64,000 nucleotides of DNA from JAJVID01 sp035714085 (GTDB lineage: Bacteria > Acidobacteriota > Blastocatellia > RBC074), in NCBI GenBank assembly GCA_035714085.1, contig DASTMP010000270.1:1-64000 (forward strand). Direction: 5' to 3'. Both the position numbers and the translations under genes were made by a program. This document shows positions 32,275 to 41,371 of the stretch, one piece after another; positions within the stretch are counted from its first letter, which is position 1, and each line of letters starts with the position of its first letter. The notes under the pieces were generated by a model, which was not told the origin of the DNA, did no database searches, and saw only the letters and a list, made by a program, of their open reading frames with translations.

Positions 32275-34311
32275 TTAGTTCGCCCCACTTGGCGCGCCTG
32301 TCGTCGCTCGCGTGAGGTTGATTGGCAGGGCCAATTCAACCACTGTCCCGGCGCCAGGAGCGCTGCGTATATTGAATGAAGCCTGATCGCCGTAATGAGC
32401 TTCGAGGCGGCGTTTGACATTCGACAGGCCCACGCCGCGATTGCGGCCTGCGATGAGCGACTCCTCGCTCGCGCCAAGCCCCGTGTCACGCACACTGATT
32501 CGCAGCGTGTCGCCGCCCGGCGGCGCGCTGGCGCCCATCGCGATCCGCGCCGAGATTACAACCTCTCCGCCCGTCCGCGACGGCGAGACGCCGTGTTTAA
32601 TCGCGTTCTCGACCAGCGGCTGGATGAGCAATGCGGGAATACGATGGTTTCGCGTCTCGCGCGGCGCGTCGATCGTCACGCGTAACCGGTCTTCGAATCG
32701 CGCCCGTTCGATGTCCAGGTAAGATTCGATCAGTTCGATCTCTTCGCCGAGCGTAGCGAATTCGCCTTCACTGCGACGGAGAACGCCGCGCAGCAGAGCC
32801 GTCAGCCGCATCAGCGTTTCGAACGCGCGTTCTGGCGCCGTTTGAATTAAATAGCCGATGGTCGTCAGAGAGTTGAAAAGAAAATGCGGATTGACCTGCG
32901 CGCGTAAAGCCCGCAATTCGGCTTCGGTCGCCAGCTTTGTGGCCTCCTGTTCGCGCAGGTCGCGCGCGCAGCGTTCGTGAGTGACGCGCGCGGCGTCAAT
33001 GCGCCTCGCCACCATCACCGCTACAGCTTCCAGGAAGGCCACGTCGTCCGACATCAGACGGCGCCCTCCGGCCATCTCGCCGATTGTCAGTCGATATTGC
33101 GGCGGCTCGGCCGTCGGCATGAGGATGGTCGTCGCGCGCGCGTCCGGCTCTATCAATCGTCGCGACGCTCTGGCAGCTTTGGCCCCTTTAGATGGATTGG
33201 GCGGAAGCAGCAATTGCGGCAACAGCGGCGCCGCCGACGGCGCTTCGCATTCCTCGCCGCTCGAATCATTTACGGCGCGCCAGGTCACTTCGCGCGCCGT
33301 CAGGGCCTCGGCCAGACGGGCGCATGTCTCGTCCAGAACCTGCTCAGGAGCTTCGAGCAGAGCGATGCTTTGGGCGATCTCCGCTCGCAGCGCTTCGTAA
33401 TCTGTTCGGCGCAAAACCACTACATCAACAAACCAGTTCGCTCCGCTTCGGAGCCATGGATAAGCGAGCGCCGTCACGACCCACAACCCCAAAAGCAACC
33501 CGATCGCGACCGGCTGGCCATTGCGCCTCTCGAGCGTCGGCGCGGCGACGTTCAGATATAACCCGAACGCCAGTCCCACCAGAAGCACGAGTGACAAGGC
33601 GCGCTTCAGGAAAATGTCGGCCAGCGCGAAGCGGTAGTCCTGATAAAGAATCACCAGCGCCAGCGGCAGCGACGCATGATGCCCTGCCAATTCCACCCAC
33701 CATGGGTACTCCCGTCCCTCGTGGTGGCTCAGGTGTACCGCCGAGACGGCGAAAATCGCCAACACCACCACCCAGCCAGCGCCTCCCCAGCCGGGACGAC
33801 CCCGCGTCGCGGCTAACAATGCGATGATCAGCGCCGAGAAACCCGCCGTCAGAATGTGCAACGCCCAGTGCGACGGCGTCGTTTGCCGCACGAAGGCTTG
33901 ATATAAATGGAACGCCGAGGCGGCGACGCTGAAACTGTATGCGGCGATCAGCATCCCCATCGTCATTGGACGCCGCCAGGCGTCACTTGACCGCAGCACC
34001 GAATGCACGACGACCGCCGGAAGAAATCCAAGCGCGGAGAATGCCGCCGCCCCTAATAACGATGACCAGCGCCATCCGCCAAAATTGTGAATCCCTAGGC
34101 CCAGCAGCGCGCCCAGATTCCAGGCCAACCCCAGCAGCGCAGTGAGCAGCGGCAGACGGTCGGTTCTGTCGACATCAGCGCGCCCCTCTGTTCCTATGGA
34201 TGAAGCCGCGCGCGGCCCTCTCAGGAGCATCACCAAAAGCATCGTATAGAGCGACAGCCCGGTGATGTATCCCAGCATATTGAGCAGAGCGGCGGCGGCG
34301 GCGGCGGTCAT
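32275..34311 (-). CDS. LytS-type sensor histidine kinase
   Basis: 678 residues. Roughly seven to eight transmembrane helices fill residues 5-290. A GAF-like region follows (about 300-440). The His_kinase domain of the LytS/YehU type has the phosphorylated His476 in VNPHFLFNSLTTIGYLI, and the ATPase domain follows (PLVENAIKHGVSPSRTGG, RNRGVGLSNVKRRLE). It phosphorylates the adjacent LytTR regulator. The start ATG is preceded by AAAAGGA and followed by a GCC repeat encoding polyalanine. It is downstream of thyA by 170 bp. Confidence 0.93.
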   Translation of the reverse strand: MTAAAAAALLNMLGYITGLSLYTMLLVMLLRGPRAASSIGTEGRADVDRTDRLPLLTALLGLAWNLGALLGLGIHNFGGWRWSSLLGAAAFSALGFLPAVVVHSVLRSSDAWRRPMTMGMLIAAYSFSVAASAFHLYQAFVRQTTPSHWALHILTAGFSALIIALLAATRGRPGWGGAGWVVVLAIFAVSAVHLSHHEGREYPWWVELAGHHASLPLALVILYQDYRFALADIFLKRALSLVLLVGLAFGLYLNVAAPTLERRNGQPVAIGLLLGLWVVTALAYPWLRSGANWFVDVVVLRRTDYEALRAEIAQSIALLEAPEQVLDETCARLAEALTAREVTWRAVNDSSGEECEAPSAAPLLPQLLLPPNPSKGAKAARASRRLIEPDARATTILMPTAEPPQYRLTIGEMAGGRRLMSDDVAFLEAVAVMVARRIDAARVTHERCARDLREQEATKLATEAELRALRAQVNPHFLFNSLTTIGYLIQTAPERAFETLMRLTALLRGVLRRSEGEFATLGEEIELIESYLDIERARFEDRLRVTIDAPRETRNHRIPALLIQPLVENAIKHGVSPSRTGGEVVISARIAMGASAPPGGDTLRISVRDTGLGASEESLIAGRNRGVGLSNVKRRLEAHYGDQASFNIRSAPGAGTVVELALPINLTRATTGAPSGAN

Positions 34312-34481
34312 ATTTTCCTTTTCCAGCGCGGCATCGCTGTTTTAGATGAATGCGCGATCAGGCGGAGTCGGATTCTGTGTACGGCCTCAGGCCTGAAATG
34401 ATTGTGATAAGTATCTTTCGCCCACATAGCTATATTCTATGCAAGCCAACAGAGGCTTGCCAGCTTCAGGTGATGATCGCT

Positions 34482-35276
34482 TTACACCGCCACCGGCGCG
34501 GAGATGTGAGGGTGGGCCTGATAATTGACGATCTCGATATCTTCGAATTGGTAATCGAAGATGGATTCCGGTTTGCGTCTGATGACCAATTGCGGCGACG
34601 GGAAAGGCTCGCGGCCGAGTTGAAGCCTCGCCTGTTCCAGATGGTTCAGGTAAATGTGGCAATCTCCCCCGGTCCAGATGAACTCGCCGACATCAAGATC
34701 GCACTGCTGGGCGATCAGATGAGTCAGCAGCGCGTAGGAGGCGATATTGAATGGAACCCCCAGAAATATGTCCGCCGATCTCTGATAAAGCTGGCAGGAG
34801 AGTTTGCCGCCAGCGACATAGAACTGAAATAGCGCGTGGCATGGTTGCAATAGCATTCGATCCAGTTCGCCGACATTCCAGGCGCTGACGATCAGACGAC
34901 GGGAATTGGGATTTGTTCTGATCTGTTCAATAAGGGCGCCTATCTGGTCAATCGCGCGGCCATCAGCCGTCCGCCAAGATCTCCATTGCGCGCCGTAGAC
35001 CGGGCCGAGTTCGCCGTTCTCGTCCGCCCATTCATTCCAGATGGTCACGCCGTGGTCGGTCAAATATTTGACGTTCGTCTCGCCGTGCAGAAACCACAAC
35101 AATTCGTAGATGATCGATTTCAGATGAAGCCGCTTCGTCGTGACCATCGGAAAGCCATTGCCCAAATCGAACCGCATCTGGTAACCGAAGATGGAGACCG
35201 TCCCGACGCCTGTGCGGTCGCCTTTTCGCGAGCCGTGGTCGAGCGCATGCTTTATCAGATCAAGATATTGCTTCAT
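34482..35276 (-). CDS. thyA: thymidylate synthase
   Basis: 264 residues, the same length as E. coli ThyA. It makes dTMP from dUMP with methylene-tetrahydrofolate. The catalytic cysteine is Cys146 in LLQPCHALFQFYV, in the same numbered position. Substrate loops are present: RKGDRTGVGTVSIFG, CQLYQRSADIFLGVPFNIAS and the C-terminal ISAPVAV. The gene is alone, separated from the kinase gene by 170 bp. Confidence 0.97.
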   Translation of the reverse strand: MKQYLDLIKHALDHGSRKGDRTGVGTVSIFGYQMRFDLGNGFPMVTTKRLHLKSIIYELLWFLHGETNVKYLTDHGVTIWNEWADENGELGPVYGAQWRSWRTADGRAIDQIGALIEQIRTNPNSRRLIVSAWNVGELDRMLLQPCHALFQFYVAGGKLSCQLYQRSADIFLGVPFNIASYALLTHLIAQQCDLDVGEFIWTGGDCHIYLNHLEQARLQLGREPFPSPQLVIRRKPESIFDYQFEDIEIVNYQAHPHISAPVAV

Positions 35277-35643
35277 TTCCGGTTGCGTCCTTTCGCTTGT
35301 CTCCGATTGGCGCTGGCAAGATGATGAATATAACAGAGAATGGCGACGGGGCGACAGGGGGATGGAGAGCGGGAGAGCGAGGGAGCGAGGGAACGGGATA
35401 GAGGATTATTTTCCCTGACTTCCGCTCTCCCGCTCTCCCGCTCTCCCGCTCTCCCGCTCCCTCGCTCCCTGTCTTCCCATCCCTCCGTCCCCATCTGGTT
35501 GACGGGGTCAGGATGGTTAGGTAGAGTGCTGACTGCCTGTGACCGGCGCCAAATATTCTGGCGCCGGCTCAAGCGCTTACTCCACATTAACGTATCTTTC
35601 TTACTATACTTGTGATCCCGCTCCCGGGGAGCTATCTGGAAAA
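35277..35643. other. divergent intergenic region, 367 bp, with hairpin element
   Basis: This separates leftward thyA from rightward glgP and therefore holds both promoters. More than a third of it is inverted-repeat element D (35346-35493, listed separately). The remainder (35494-35643) is ordinary sequence with no gene. GGGGAGC at 35626-35632 may be the ribosome site of the phosphorylase. Confidence 0.5.
35346..35493. repeat. GGGAGAGC octad inverted repeat (element D)
   Basis: The left arm (35346-35396) contains GGAGAGCGGGAGAGCGAGGG. The right arm (35420-35493) is a run of CGCTCTCC units, five in tandem. The pairing is imperfect because repeat numbers differ. The same unit forms element J inside the gene at 48971. 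Confidence 0.75.
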
Positions 35644-37794
35644 ATGAGCGCTCAATCTGTTGATCGCGTGGCGCCCGCCCGCATCCGGCGTCTGACCGAA
35701 TTGGCTTATAACTTGTGGTGGAGCTGGCAGCCCAACGCTAGCTGGCTTTTTCAGTATTTGGATAAGACGCTCTGGGAGCTGACCCATCACAATCCAGTCA
35801 AATTCCTGCAACAAATCTCCCCGGCCAAGTTGGAGGGGGCGGCTTCCGACCCCGCGTTCCTGCGCCATTACGACGGCATCATGATGGCCTTTGACAAATG
35901 CCTGTCGGCGAGGGGGGCGTGGTTTAGCGAAAAGCACCCCGATCTGGCCGGGAACGCGATAGCCTATTTTTCCGCTGAATTCGGGCTGCATGTTTCGCTG
36001 CCGATCTATTCCGGCGGTCTGGGAATTCTCGCCGGAGATCATTGCAAGGAGGCCAGCGATCTCGGATTACCGCTGGTCGGCGTGGGTTTCGTATACCCGC
36101 AAGGCTATTTTCATCAGCGCATCACTTCTGAGGGGCGTCAGGAGGCCAGTTATGAGCGGTTCGATTACGGCGCCGCGCCAATGGAGCCTGTGATCAGCCG
36201 CGATAGCGACGGCGGGCTGCTGGCTTTGAACCTGAACAGACGGGTGATTTATATCGAGGTGTGGCGTGTGCGGCTGGGTTCGATTTCGATTTACTTGATG
36301 GCGACCGACGTTGAAGAAAACGACCCCTGGGACCGCGAGCTCTCTGCCAGGCTCTATGGCGGCGACCAGGAGACGCGCATCCGACAGGAGATGGTTCTGG
36401 GGATCGGCGGCGTGCGCATGCTCGAACGTTTGGGAATACGCCCGACAGTCTTCCACGCCAACGAAGGGCACGCTTCGTTTCTCATGCTCGAACGCATTCG
36501 CTCGCTGGTTCAGAGCGGGATGGGCTTCGACGAAGCCGCGGATTTCGTCCGTTCGACTACCATCTTTACAACGCACACACCGGTTCCCGCCGGGCACGAC
36601 GTGTTCTCCTTCCATCTGGTCGAAGAGCATTTCCACAGTTACTGGGAGTCGTTGGGCCTCAACCGCGAGCAATTTCTCGGGCTCGGCAGCCATCCGGACG
36701 GCAATGGGGGAGCGCATTTCAATATGACGGCGCTGGCGTTGCGGCTGGCCGGGCGGCGCAACGGCGTCAGCCAGATGCACGGACGCGTTTCGCGCGCGAT
36801 GTGGAATTTATTGTGGCCCGAACTGGCCGAAGACGACGTCCCGATCCTGTCGGTGACCAACGGAGTTCATACGCCTACCTGGGTCGCGCCGGAGATGGAC
36901 AAACTCTTCTCGAAATATCTGGGGCACGACTGGCGCAATCACCACGAGGATCCGACCTTGTGGGAGCGCGTCCACGACATCCCCGACGCGGAATTATGGA
37001 GCACGCATCAACAACTCAAGCGCAAGATGCTGAACTTCATGCGCGAACGCGTGCGGCGCGATTGGATCAATGAAGCGGCAGGCCCGATGCGGGTCTTGAC
37101 CGGAGGGACGCTGCTCAATCCCGACGCGCTCACCATAGGCTTTGCGCGCCGGTTTGCGACCTATAAACGCGCCTTGTTGATCTTCCGGGATATCGAACGC
37201 CTGAAGAAGATCTTCCACGATGAATGGCGCCCTGTGCAGATCATCTTCGCCGGCAAGGCCCACCCGGCGGACGCTCCGGGGCGTAACCTTATCAGCGAAA
37301 TTTACAACCTGGCGCGGGAGCACGGCTTCGGCGGACGGATCGCCTTCGTTGAAAATTACGACATCCATGTCGCCAAACACCTTGTGTGCGGCGTCGACGT
37401 CTGGCTCAACACCCCACGATCTCCGCTGGAAGCCAGCGGCACCAGCGGCCAGAAAGCCTCGCTCAACGGCGTGCCGCAACTGAGCATCCTGGACGGTTGG
37501 TGGTACGAAGGGTACAAGGGTACCAACGGCTGGGCGATTGACGCAGGCGCGTCCGGCGACGTGAGCGACGATTTCCGCGACGGCGCTGACGCCGATGCGC
37601 TCTATCGCGCGATCGAAAACGAGGTCGCGCCGCTCTATTTCGACTGCGACAGCGACGGCATCCCGCGCCGCTGGACGCATCTGGTCAAAGAGTCGATCCG
37701 CACCGCAGCGCCTGTCTTCAGCGCCCGCCGGATGGTCAAGGAATACACGGAACGAATGTACATTCCGGCGATGAGGGCTGCGGCAAAGAGATAG
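35644..37794 (+). CDS. glgP: alpha-glucan (glycogen/maltodextrin) phosphorylase, short GT35 type
   Basis: 716 residues. It removes glucose 1-phosphate from alpha-1,4-glucans with a pyridoxal phosphate cofactor. The N-terminal DUF3417 region (ARIRRLTELAYNLWWSWQP) marks the short, thermostable-type subfamily. Core motifs: AYFSAEFGLHVSLPIYSGGL, HANEGHASFLMLER, FTTHTPVPAGHDVF, and the cofactor region ASGTSGQKASLNG with GWWYEGY. The ATG at 35644 (MSAQSVDRV) is chosen by alignment; an in-frame start at 35539 adds unrelated residues. No other glycogen gene is adjacent. Confidence 0.92.
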   Translation: MSAQSVDRVAPARIRRLTELAYNLWWSWQPNASWLFQYLDKTLWELTHHNPVKFLQQISPAKLEGAASDPAFLRHYDGIMMAFDKCLSARGAWFSEKHPDLAGNAIAYFSAEFGLHVSLPIYSGGLGILAGDHCKEASDLGLPLVGVGFVYPQGYFHQRITSEGRQEASYERFDYGAAPMEPVISRDSDGGLLALNLNRRVIYIEVWRVRLGSISIYLMATDVEENDPWDRELSARLYGGDQETRIRQEMVLGIGGVRMLERLGIRPTVFHANEGHASFLMLERIRSLVQSGMGFDEAADFVRSTTIFTTHTPVPAGHDVFSFHLVEEHFHSYWESLGLNREQFLGLGSHPDGNGGAHFNMTALALRLAGRRNGVSQMHGRVSRAMWNLLWPELAEDDVPILSVTNGVHTPTWVAPEMDKLFSKYLGHDWRNHHEDPTLWERVHDIPDAELWSTHQQLKRKMLNFMRERVRRDWINEAAGPMRVLTGGTLLNPDALTIGFARRFATYKRALLIFRDIERLKKIFHDEWRPVQIIFAGKAHPADAPGRNLISEIYNLAREHGFGGRIAFVENYDIHVAKHLVCGVDVWLNTPRSPLEASGTSGQKASLNGVPQLSILDGWWYEGYKGTNGWAIDAGASGDVSDDFRDGADADALYRAIENEVAPLYFDCDSDGIPRRWTHLVKESIRTAAPVFSARRMVKEYTERMYIPAMRAAAKR

Positions 37795-37796
37795 GC

Positions 37797-37866
37797 GGGG
37801 AATTTGGAATGTGGAGCGGGGAATAGGGAGTAGGGAAAGACACCATACTCCCCACTCTCCATTCCA
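37797..37866. repeat. G-rich inverted repeat behind glgP (element E)
   Basis: The left arm (37797-37836) has GGGGAATTTGGAATGTGGAG then GGGGAATAGGGAGTAGGG; the right arm (37845-37866) is CATACTCCCCACTCTCCATT plus CC. It starts three bases after the glgP stop and is followed by a terminator-like hairpin. Confidence 0.68.
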
Positions 37867-37869
37867 AAA

Positions 37870-37909
37870 GAAAAAAAGCGAGACCGCTAAACCGATCTCG
37901 CCTTTTTTG
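37870..37909. terminator. bidirectional terminator-like hairpin
   Basis: AAAAAAAGCGAGA pairs with TCTCGCCTTTTTT around a 12-base loop, with one bulged base. Runs of A on one side and T on the other let it work for rightward glgP and the leftward small-protein gene. It corresponds to the hairpin at 38455 in the duplicated unit. Confidence 0.75.
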
Positions 37910-37927
37910 TTTATCGTCTTGGCCGAG

Positions 37928-38305
37928 CTACTCGAGGACTTCCTCAATATTTTCGACCGCCATCTTGCCACCGGTGACTTTGCCGGTGACTTTGAAGGTG
38001 GCGCCTTTGTCCTTTTTACTCTTTTCGAGCGCCGCCTTGGCCAGGGCAACTCCCTTCGCGTCGAACTCGGTATACTTGCCGTCAGAGTAGATCCCCAGCC
38101 CGCTCTTCAGGCAACCATCCATCATGATGCAGCCTTTGGTTTCATTGGCCGCCGCAGCCTGGGGGTCGCTTTGCTTGGCCACTTTGCCCGTAGCGCAGGC
38201 TTTGTCAACGATGTGACCGGTCAGTGTGGTTTTGCCGTCCTGAGCGACAGCGATGAGGCTCAACGCCATTATTGCCGTCAGCGATAAGATGAACTTTTTG
38301 AGCAT
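37928..38305 (-). CDS. small secreted protein, duplicate copy 1
   Basis: 125 residues with a signal peptide (MLKKFILSLTAIMALSLIAV, cleavage near VAQDG). The mature domain has a G-x-IVDK-x-C pattern and further cysteines (CATGK, GCIMMDGCLKSGLG), then a Lys-rich helix (AKAALEKSKKDKGA) and an FKVTGKVTGGKMAVENIEEV strand pair resembling an OB-like fold. It is a duplicate of the gene at 38857 and shares its upstream region. Function unrecognised; the spaced cysteines could form disulfides or bind metal. Confidence 0.82.
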   Translation of the reverse strand: MLKKFILSLTAIMALSLIAVAQDGKTTLTGHIVDKACATGKVAKQSDPQAAAANETKGCIMMDGCLKSGLGIYSDGKYTEFDAKGVALAKAALEKSKKDKGATFKVTGKVTGGKMAVENIEEVLE

Positions 38306-38454
38306 TTTTCTGATCCTTTCTGTTACAGGTTGATATTAGGTCTAATGCTGCTCTTTTGCGAATTTAGCGACCTCGGATTTGGCCGCTCACGTAGGGAATC
38401 AGGAGATCCACAAGCATAGTGCCTCAACATGACAAGCCAGATCAAGTAATGAAA

Positions 38455-38487
38455 AAGGGCGAGACTCCCTTGACCGGTCTCGCCCTT
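38455..38487 (-). terminator. terminator of duplicated small-protein gene (copy 2)
   Basis: AAGGGCGAGAC (38455-38465) pairs perfectly with GTCTCGCCCTT (38477-38487). Read leftward, a short T run follows. It is 22 bp past the stop codon at 38510 and is the counterpart of the hairpin at 37870. Confidence 0.82.
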
Positions 38488-38509
38488 AATGTTTATCGCT
38501 TCGGCCGAA

Positions 38510-38857
38510 CTACAGTACTTCCTCAATCTTTTCGACCGCCATCTTGCCGTTGGTCACTTTCCCGGTGACTTTGAACTTGGCGCCCTTGTCCTTTTTGCTC
38601 TTTTCGAGCGCGGCCTTGGCCTGTGCGGAGCTCTTCGGATCGAATTCGGTGAACTTGCCGTCGGAATAGAAGCCAAGCCCGCTCTTCATGCAATCTGCCG
38701 ATAGCGCGCAGCCTTTGCCGTGATTGGCCACATCGCCAGCAGAGCAGTGTTTGTCAACGATGTATCCTTCCACTGTGGTGGACTTGGCGCCCTGAGCGAT
38801 AACGATGAGGCTCAACGCCATAATAGCAGTCAGGGATAAGATGAACTTTTTGAGCAT
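38510..38857 (-). CDS. small secreted protein, duplicate copy 2
   Basis: 115 residues. The signal peptide is identical to copy 1 over the first 18 residues (MLKKFILSLTAIMALSLI). The mature part keeps IVDKHCSAGD, GCALSADCMKSGLGFYSDGK, the Lys-rich helix and the FKVTGKV ending, but is shorter by a Gln/Ala stretch. Cysteine positions are conserved between the copies, which argues that both are under selection. Promoter-side sequence to about 38998 is also duplicated. Confidence 0.82.
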   Translation of the reverse strand: MLKKFILSLTAIMALSLIVIAQGAKSTTVEGYIVDKHCSAGDVANHGKGCALSADCMKSGLGFYSDGKFTEFDPKSSAQAKAALEKSKKDKGAKFKVTGKVTNGKMAVEKIEEVL

Positions 38858-39061
38858 TTTTCTGATCCTTTCTGTTACAGGTTGTTATTAGGTCTAATGC
38901 TGTTCTTGCGAATTTCGCGACCTTGGATTTGGCCGCTCCCGTAGGGGATCAGGGGATCCACAAGCATATTGCCTCAACATGACGAGTCAGATCAACTGCG
39001 GCGCACTATCTCTCTAATGAATTTAAACGCCACTGATATTATCTCAAAACGAGAGATCTAA

Positions 39062-39097
39062 TTGAAGTCAGCGCGATTATTGAAGTCAGCGCGATTA
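39062..39097. repeat. 18-bp tandem direct repeat
   Basis: TTGAAGTCAGCGCGATTA occurs twice without a gap. The second copy ends exactly at the stop codon of the leftward small gene at 39095. Confidence 0.9.
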
Positions 39098-39367
39098 CAA
39101 TGCCCTGGGGCTTCGATACTGCTCATAACGGCGGGTAGGTTCATATTTATTAGCCGAAATCGCCAGGTCTTTCTTCGGCGGCCCTTCGAGCCGGATAATT
39201 TCAATGGCTTCCTGGTAAACCCGCTCGAGATTTTCCGGTTGGAACCCATTCAACCGGCACGCGCGAATGTGCGCTCGGACGATTTGCTCGACGGCCGCGC
39301 GCCCTATTTCGTCCAATTCCTGGAGCGCACGCAGGGCATGTGCTGATAGCTTCATAAATAGAGACAC
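39095..39367 (-). CDS. hypothetical 90-residue protein
   Basis: No family recognised. It is charged, mostly helical and without a signal peptide (KLSAHALRALQELDEIGRAA, then a cysteine in HIRACRLNG and a Lys/Arg-rich end). Starts at GTG 39367 and ATG 39355 are both possible; AAAGGA lies just upstream. The opening LSAHALRALQELDEIG resembles helix-turn-helix-adjacent regions, but not enough for assignment. Its stop lies in the tandem repeat. Confidence 0.6.
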   Translation of the reverse strand: MSLFMKLSAHALRALQELDEIGRAAVEQIVRAHIRACRLNGFQPENLERVYQEAIEIIRLEGPPKKDLAISANKYEPTRRYEQYRSPRAL

Positions 39368-39608
39368 CAGTCCTTTCGTTTTGATTTTCAGTGATTATTC
39401 CTTGTTTTTTTAGAACCACAGGAAGGAACGGACGCAGTGTAGCACAGTTTTTTTGCCTGTCCAGAAAATTTTATTATTTGGCTTAAATCCCGGCACGCGA
39501 GCCACCACGCTAATGTGGGATGGGGTTAGAAAATTTACCGAGTATGCGGGGCATATGTTAAAATGAGCCGCCATCGTAAAATCCAATCGCTGGCAAGTCA
39601 TTGTATTT

Positions 39609-40433
39609 ATGCGTATAGCAGCCTCAACTTATCTGAACTCTGCGCCACTGGTTTACAGCTTCAATCAAGGTTTTCTTTGCAAAAGGTACGACTTTATCGG
39701 GGACGAAGCGCCTTCGCGGTGCGCCGAAATGCTCAGGATGAGGCAATGCGAAATCGCTTTGATCCCGGTGATTGAGCTTCAGCGCATACCCGGTTTGCGG
39801 ATCGTGCCGGAAATCGCTGTAGCCTCTAAGAAACGTGTCCGCAGCGTTCTGATAGCTTCGCGTCGCCCTCTCGAAGAGGTTCGCACGCTGACGCTCGATC
39901 CAGCGTCGCGCACTTCGCAGGCGCTGGTCAAGATACTCTTCCTGCGTCGATACGGTTTTCTGCCTGAATGCGCCGAACGAGCAATAGGGCATTCAGTAAA
40001 TCCCCCGAATCTGTTCGATGACGCTGACGCCGCGCTGGTCATCGGCGATCCGGCGATGAGGCTGGCGGCGTCGGCGCATAGACTGGATCTGAAGATTTAC
40101 GACCTGGCCGAAGAGTGGTGGGCGATGACGGGACTCCCCTGCGTCTTTGCCGTCTGGGCCGCGCGCGAAGACGTTTGCGACAGATCGTCCGGCCTGCCCG
40201 GCCTAGTGGATGACCTCATCGCAGCCAAACACGAGGGCGTTAACCACATCGAGCGGATCGCAACACAATATGCGGCCGAGTTGGAATTGCCCAAAAGTGA
40301 GTTACTCGATTACCTCTCACACAATGTCAATTACGATCTGGACGACGAGAACCTCCTAGGGATGGCGACCTATTTCGATCTGGCCCACGAATGCGGGCTG
40401 CTCCCGCAACCGCGCTCAATGCTGTTCGTATGA
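39609..40433 (+). CDS. mqnA: chorismate dehydratase of the futalosine menaquinone pathway
   Basis: 274 residues, periplasmic-binding-like fold used as an enzyme. MqnA converts chorismate to 3-enolpyruvoyl-benzoate, the first committed step of futalosine-dependent menaquinone synthesis. Conserved parts: RIAASTYLNSAPLVYSF at the N-terminus, EIALIPVIELQRIPG, LDPASRTSQALVKILF and EEWWAMTGLPCVFAVWAARE. ATG 39609 gives the family N-terminus. The stop codon overlaps the cofD start (ATGA), so translation is probably coupled. Confidence 0.92.
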   Translation: MRIAASTYLNSAPLVYSFNQGFLCKRYDFIGDEAPSRCAEMLRMRQCEIALIPVIELQRIPGLRIVPEIAVASKKRVRSVLIASRRPLEEVRTLTLDPASRTSQALVKILFLRRYGFLPECAERAIGHSVNPPNLFDDADAALVIGDPAMRLAASAHRLDLKIYDLAEEWWAMTGLPCVFAVWAAREDVCDRSSGLPGLVDDLIAAKHEGVNHIERIATQYAAELELPKSELLDYLSHNVNYDLDDENLLGMATYFDLAHECGLLPQPRSMLFV

Positions 40434-41359
40434 TCACTGCTTTGGCCGGCGGAGTCGGCGCTTCAAAATTCCTCGACGGGTTGAGCCGGGTCGCGCTGCC
40501 CGAAGAGATCTCGATCATTGTCAACACGGGCGATGACATCGATATGTTCGGTCTGTACATCGCGCCAGACCTGGACATTGTCACCTACACGCTGGCCGGA
40601 GTGGTCAACCCCGAAAACGGTTGGGGCCTGGCCGGTGACACTTTCAACTGCCTCGAACAACTCCTCGGCTACACGCAAACCGAACGCTGGTTTAACCTGG
40701 GCGACCGCGACCTGGCCGCTCATATATTTCGCGCGCAGCAACTGAGGCTAGGGCGATCACTTTCGGAGGTCGCCGAACGGGTGCGAACGGCGCTCGGCGT
40801 CAAATCGCGCATCCTTCCGATGACCGATACCCACACGCCCACGACGATCATCACCGATGAAGGCGAGATGCATTTTCAGGAATACCTGGTCAAACGCCGC
40901 GCCCAACCGAAAGTCGCCGGCATCCGCTTCGAAAACATTGAATCGGCGGAACCCGCTCCCGGAGTCGGCGAAGCCGTCCTGCGTTCCGACGCCATCATCA
41001 TCTGCCCCAGCAACCCGCTGATCAGCATAGGCCCGATCCTGGCCGTGCCTGGCATGCGCGACCTGCTCGAACGCGCGGAAGCGCCGGTGGCCGCGATCAG
41101 CCCGGTTGTCGGCGGCGCGTCGCTCAAAGGCCCCACCGACAGAATGCTCGCCGATCTCGGCATGCAGGTCTCGGCGGCGCAGGTCGCGCGGCTTTACTCC
41201 GACATCGCTGACGTCTTCATCCTCGACATCCAGGACGAGGCGGCGAAGCGCGAGATCGAAAATTTGGGCTTGAAAGTTTGTGTGACTGATACAGTAATGA
41301 GCGGGCTGGAAGAGAAGATTAAACTTGCGGCATTCACTCTCGAAGCCCTCTCTTGTTAG
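40430..41359 (+). CDS. cofD: CofD-family phospholactate-type transferase (F420 biosynthesis)
   Basis: 309 residues. CofD joins a phosphorylated three-carbon unit to Fo in making coenzyme F420 or its dehydro form. Signatures: ITALAGGVGASKFLDGLSRV, IIVNTGDDIDMFGLYIAPDL, the conserved TYTLAGVVNPENGWGLAGDT, WFNLGDRDLAAHIFR and MTDTHTPTTIITDEG. The related YvcK lacks the PDLDxVxYTLAG and GDRDLAxH blocks, so CofD is favoured. The start overlaps the mqnA stop by four bases (ATGA). No other F420 gene is in the window. Confidence 0.9.
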   Translation: MITALAGGVGASKFLDGLSRVALPEEISIIVNTGDDIDMFGLYIAPDLDIVTYTLAGVVNPENGWGLAGDTFNCLEQLLGYTQTERWFNLGDRDLAAHIFRAQQLRLGRSLSEVAERVRTALGVKSRILPMTDTHTPTTIITDEGEMHFQEYLVKRRAQPKVAGIRFENIESAEPAPGVGEAVLRSDAIIICPSNPLISIGPILAVPGMRDLLERAEAPVAAISPVVGGASLKGPTDRMLADLGMQVSAAQVARLYSDIADVFILDIQDEAAKREIENLGLKVCVTDTVMSGLEEKIKLAAFTLEALSC

Positions 41360-41371
41360 CCGCCGAGGCGC

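Larger units (their letters stand above)
37870..38998. repeat. tandem duplication of a small-protein gene with its promoter and terminator
   Basis: Copy 1 spans about 37870-38446 and copy 2 about 38455-38998. The upstream regions match closely (TTGAGCATTTTTCTGATCCT, GGATTTGGCCGCTC, GATCCACAAGCATA, GCCTCAACATGAC in both). The duplicated unit thus includes promoter, gene and terminator, so both copies should be expressed alike. Confidence 0.85.

Noticed and set aside
40430..41359. YvcK-type regulator instead of CofD.
   Set aside because: The characteristic YvcK glycine loop is absent, whereas CofD-specific IAPDL and TYTLAGVVNPENGWGLAGDT are present.
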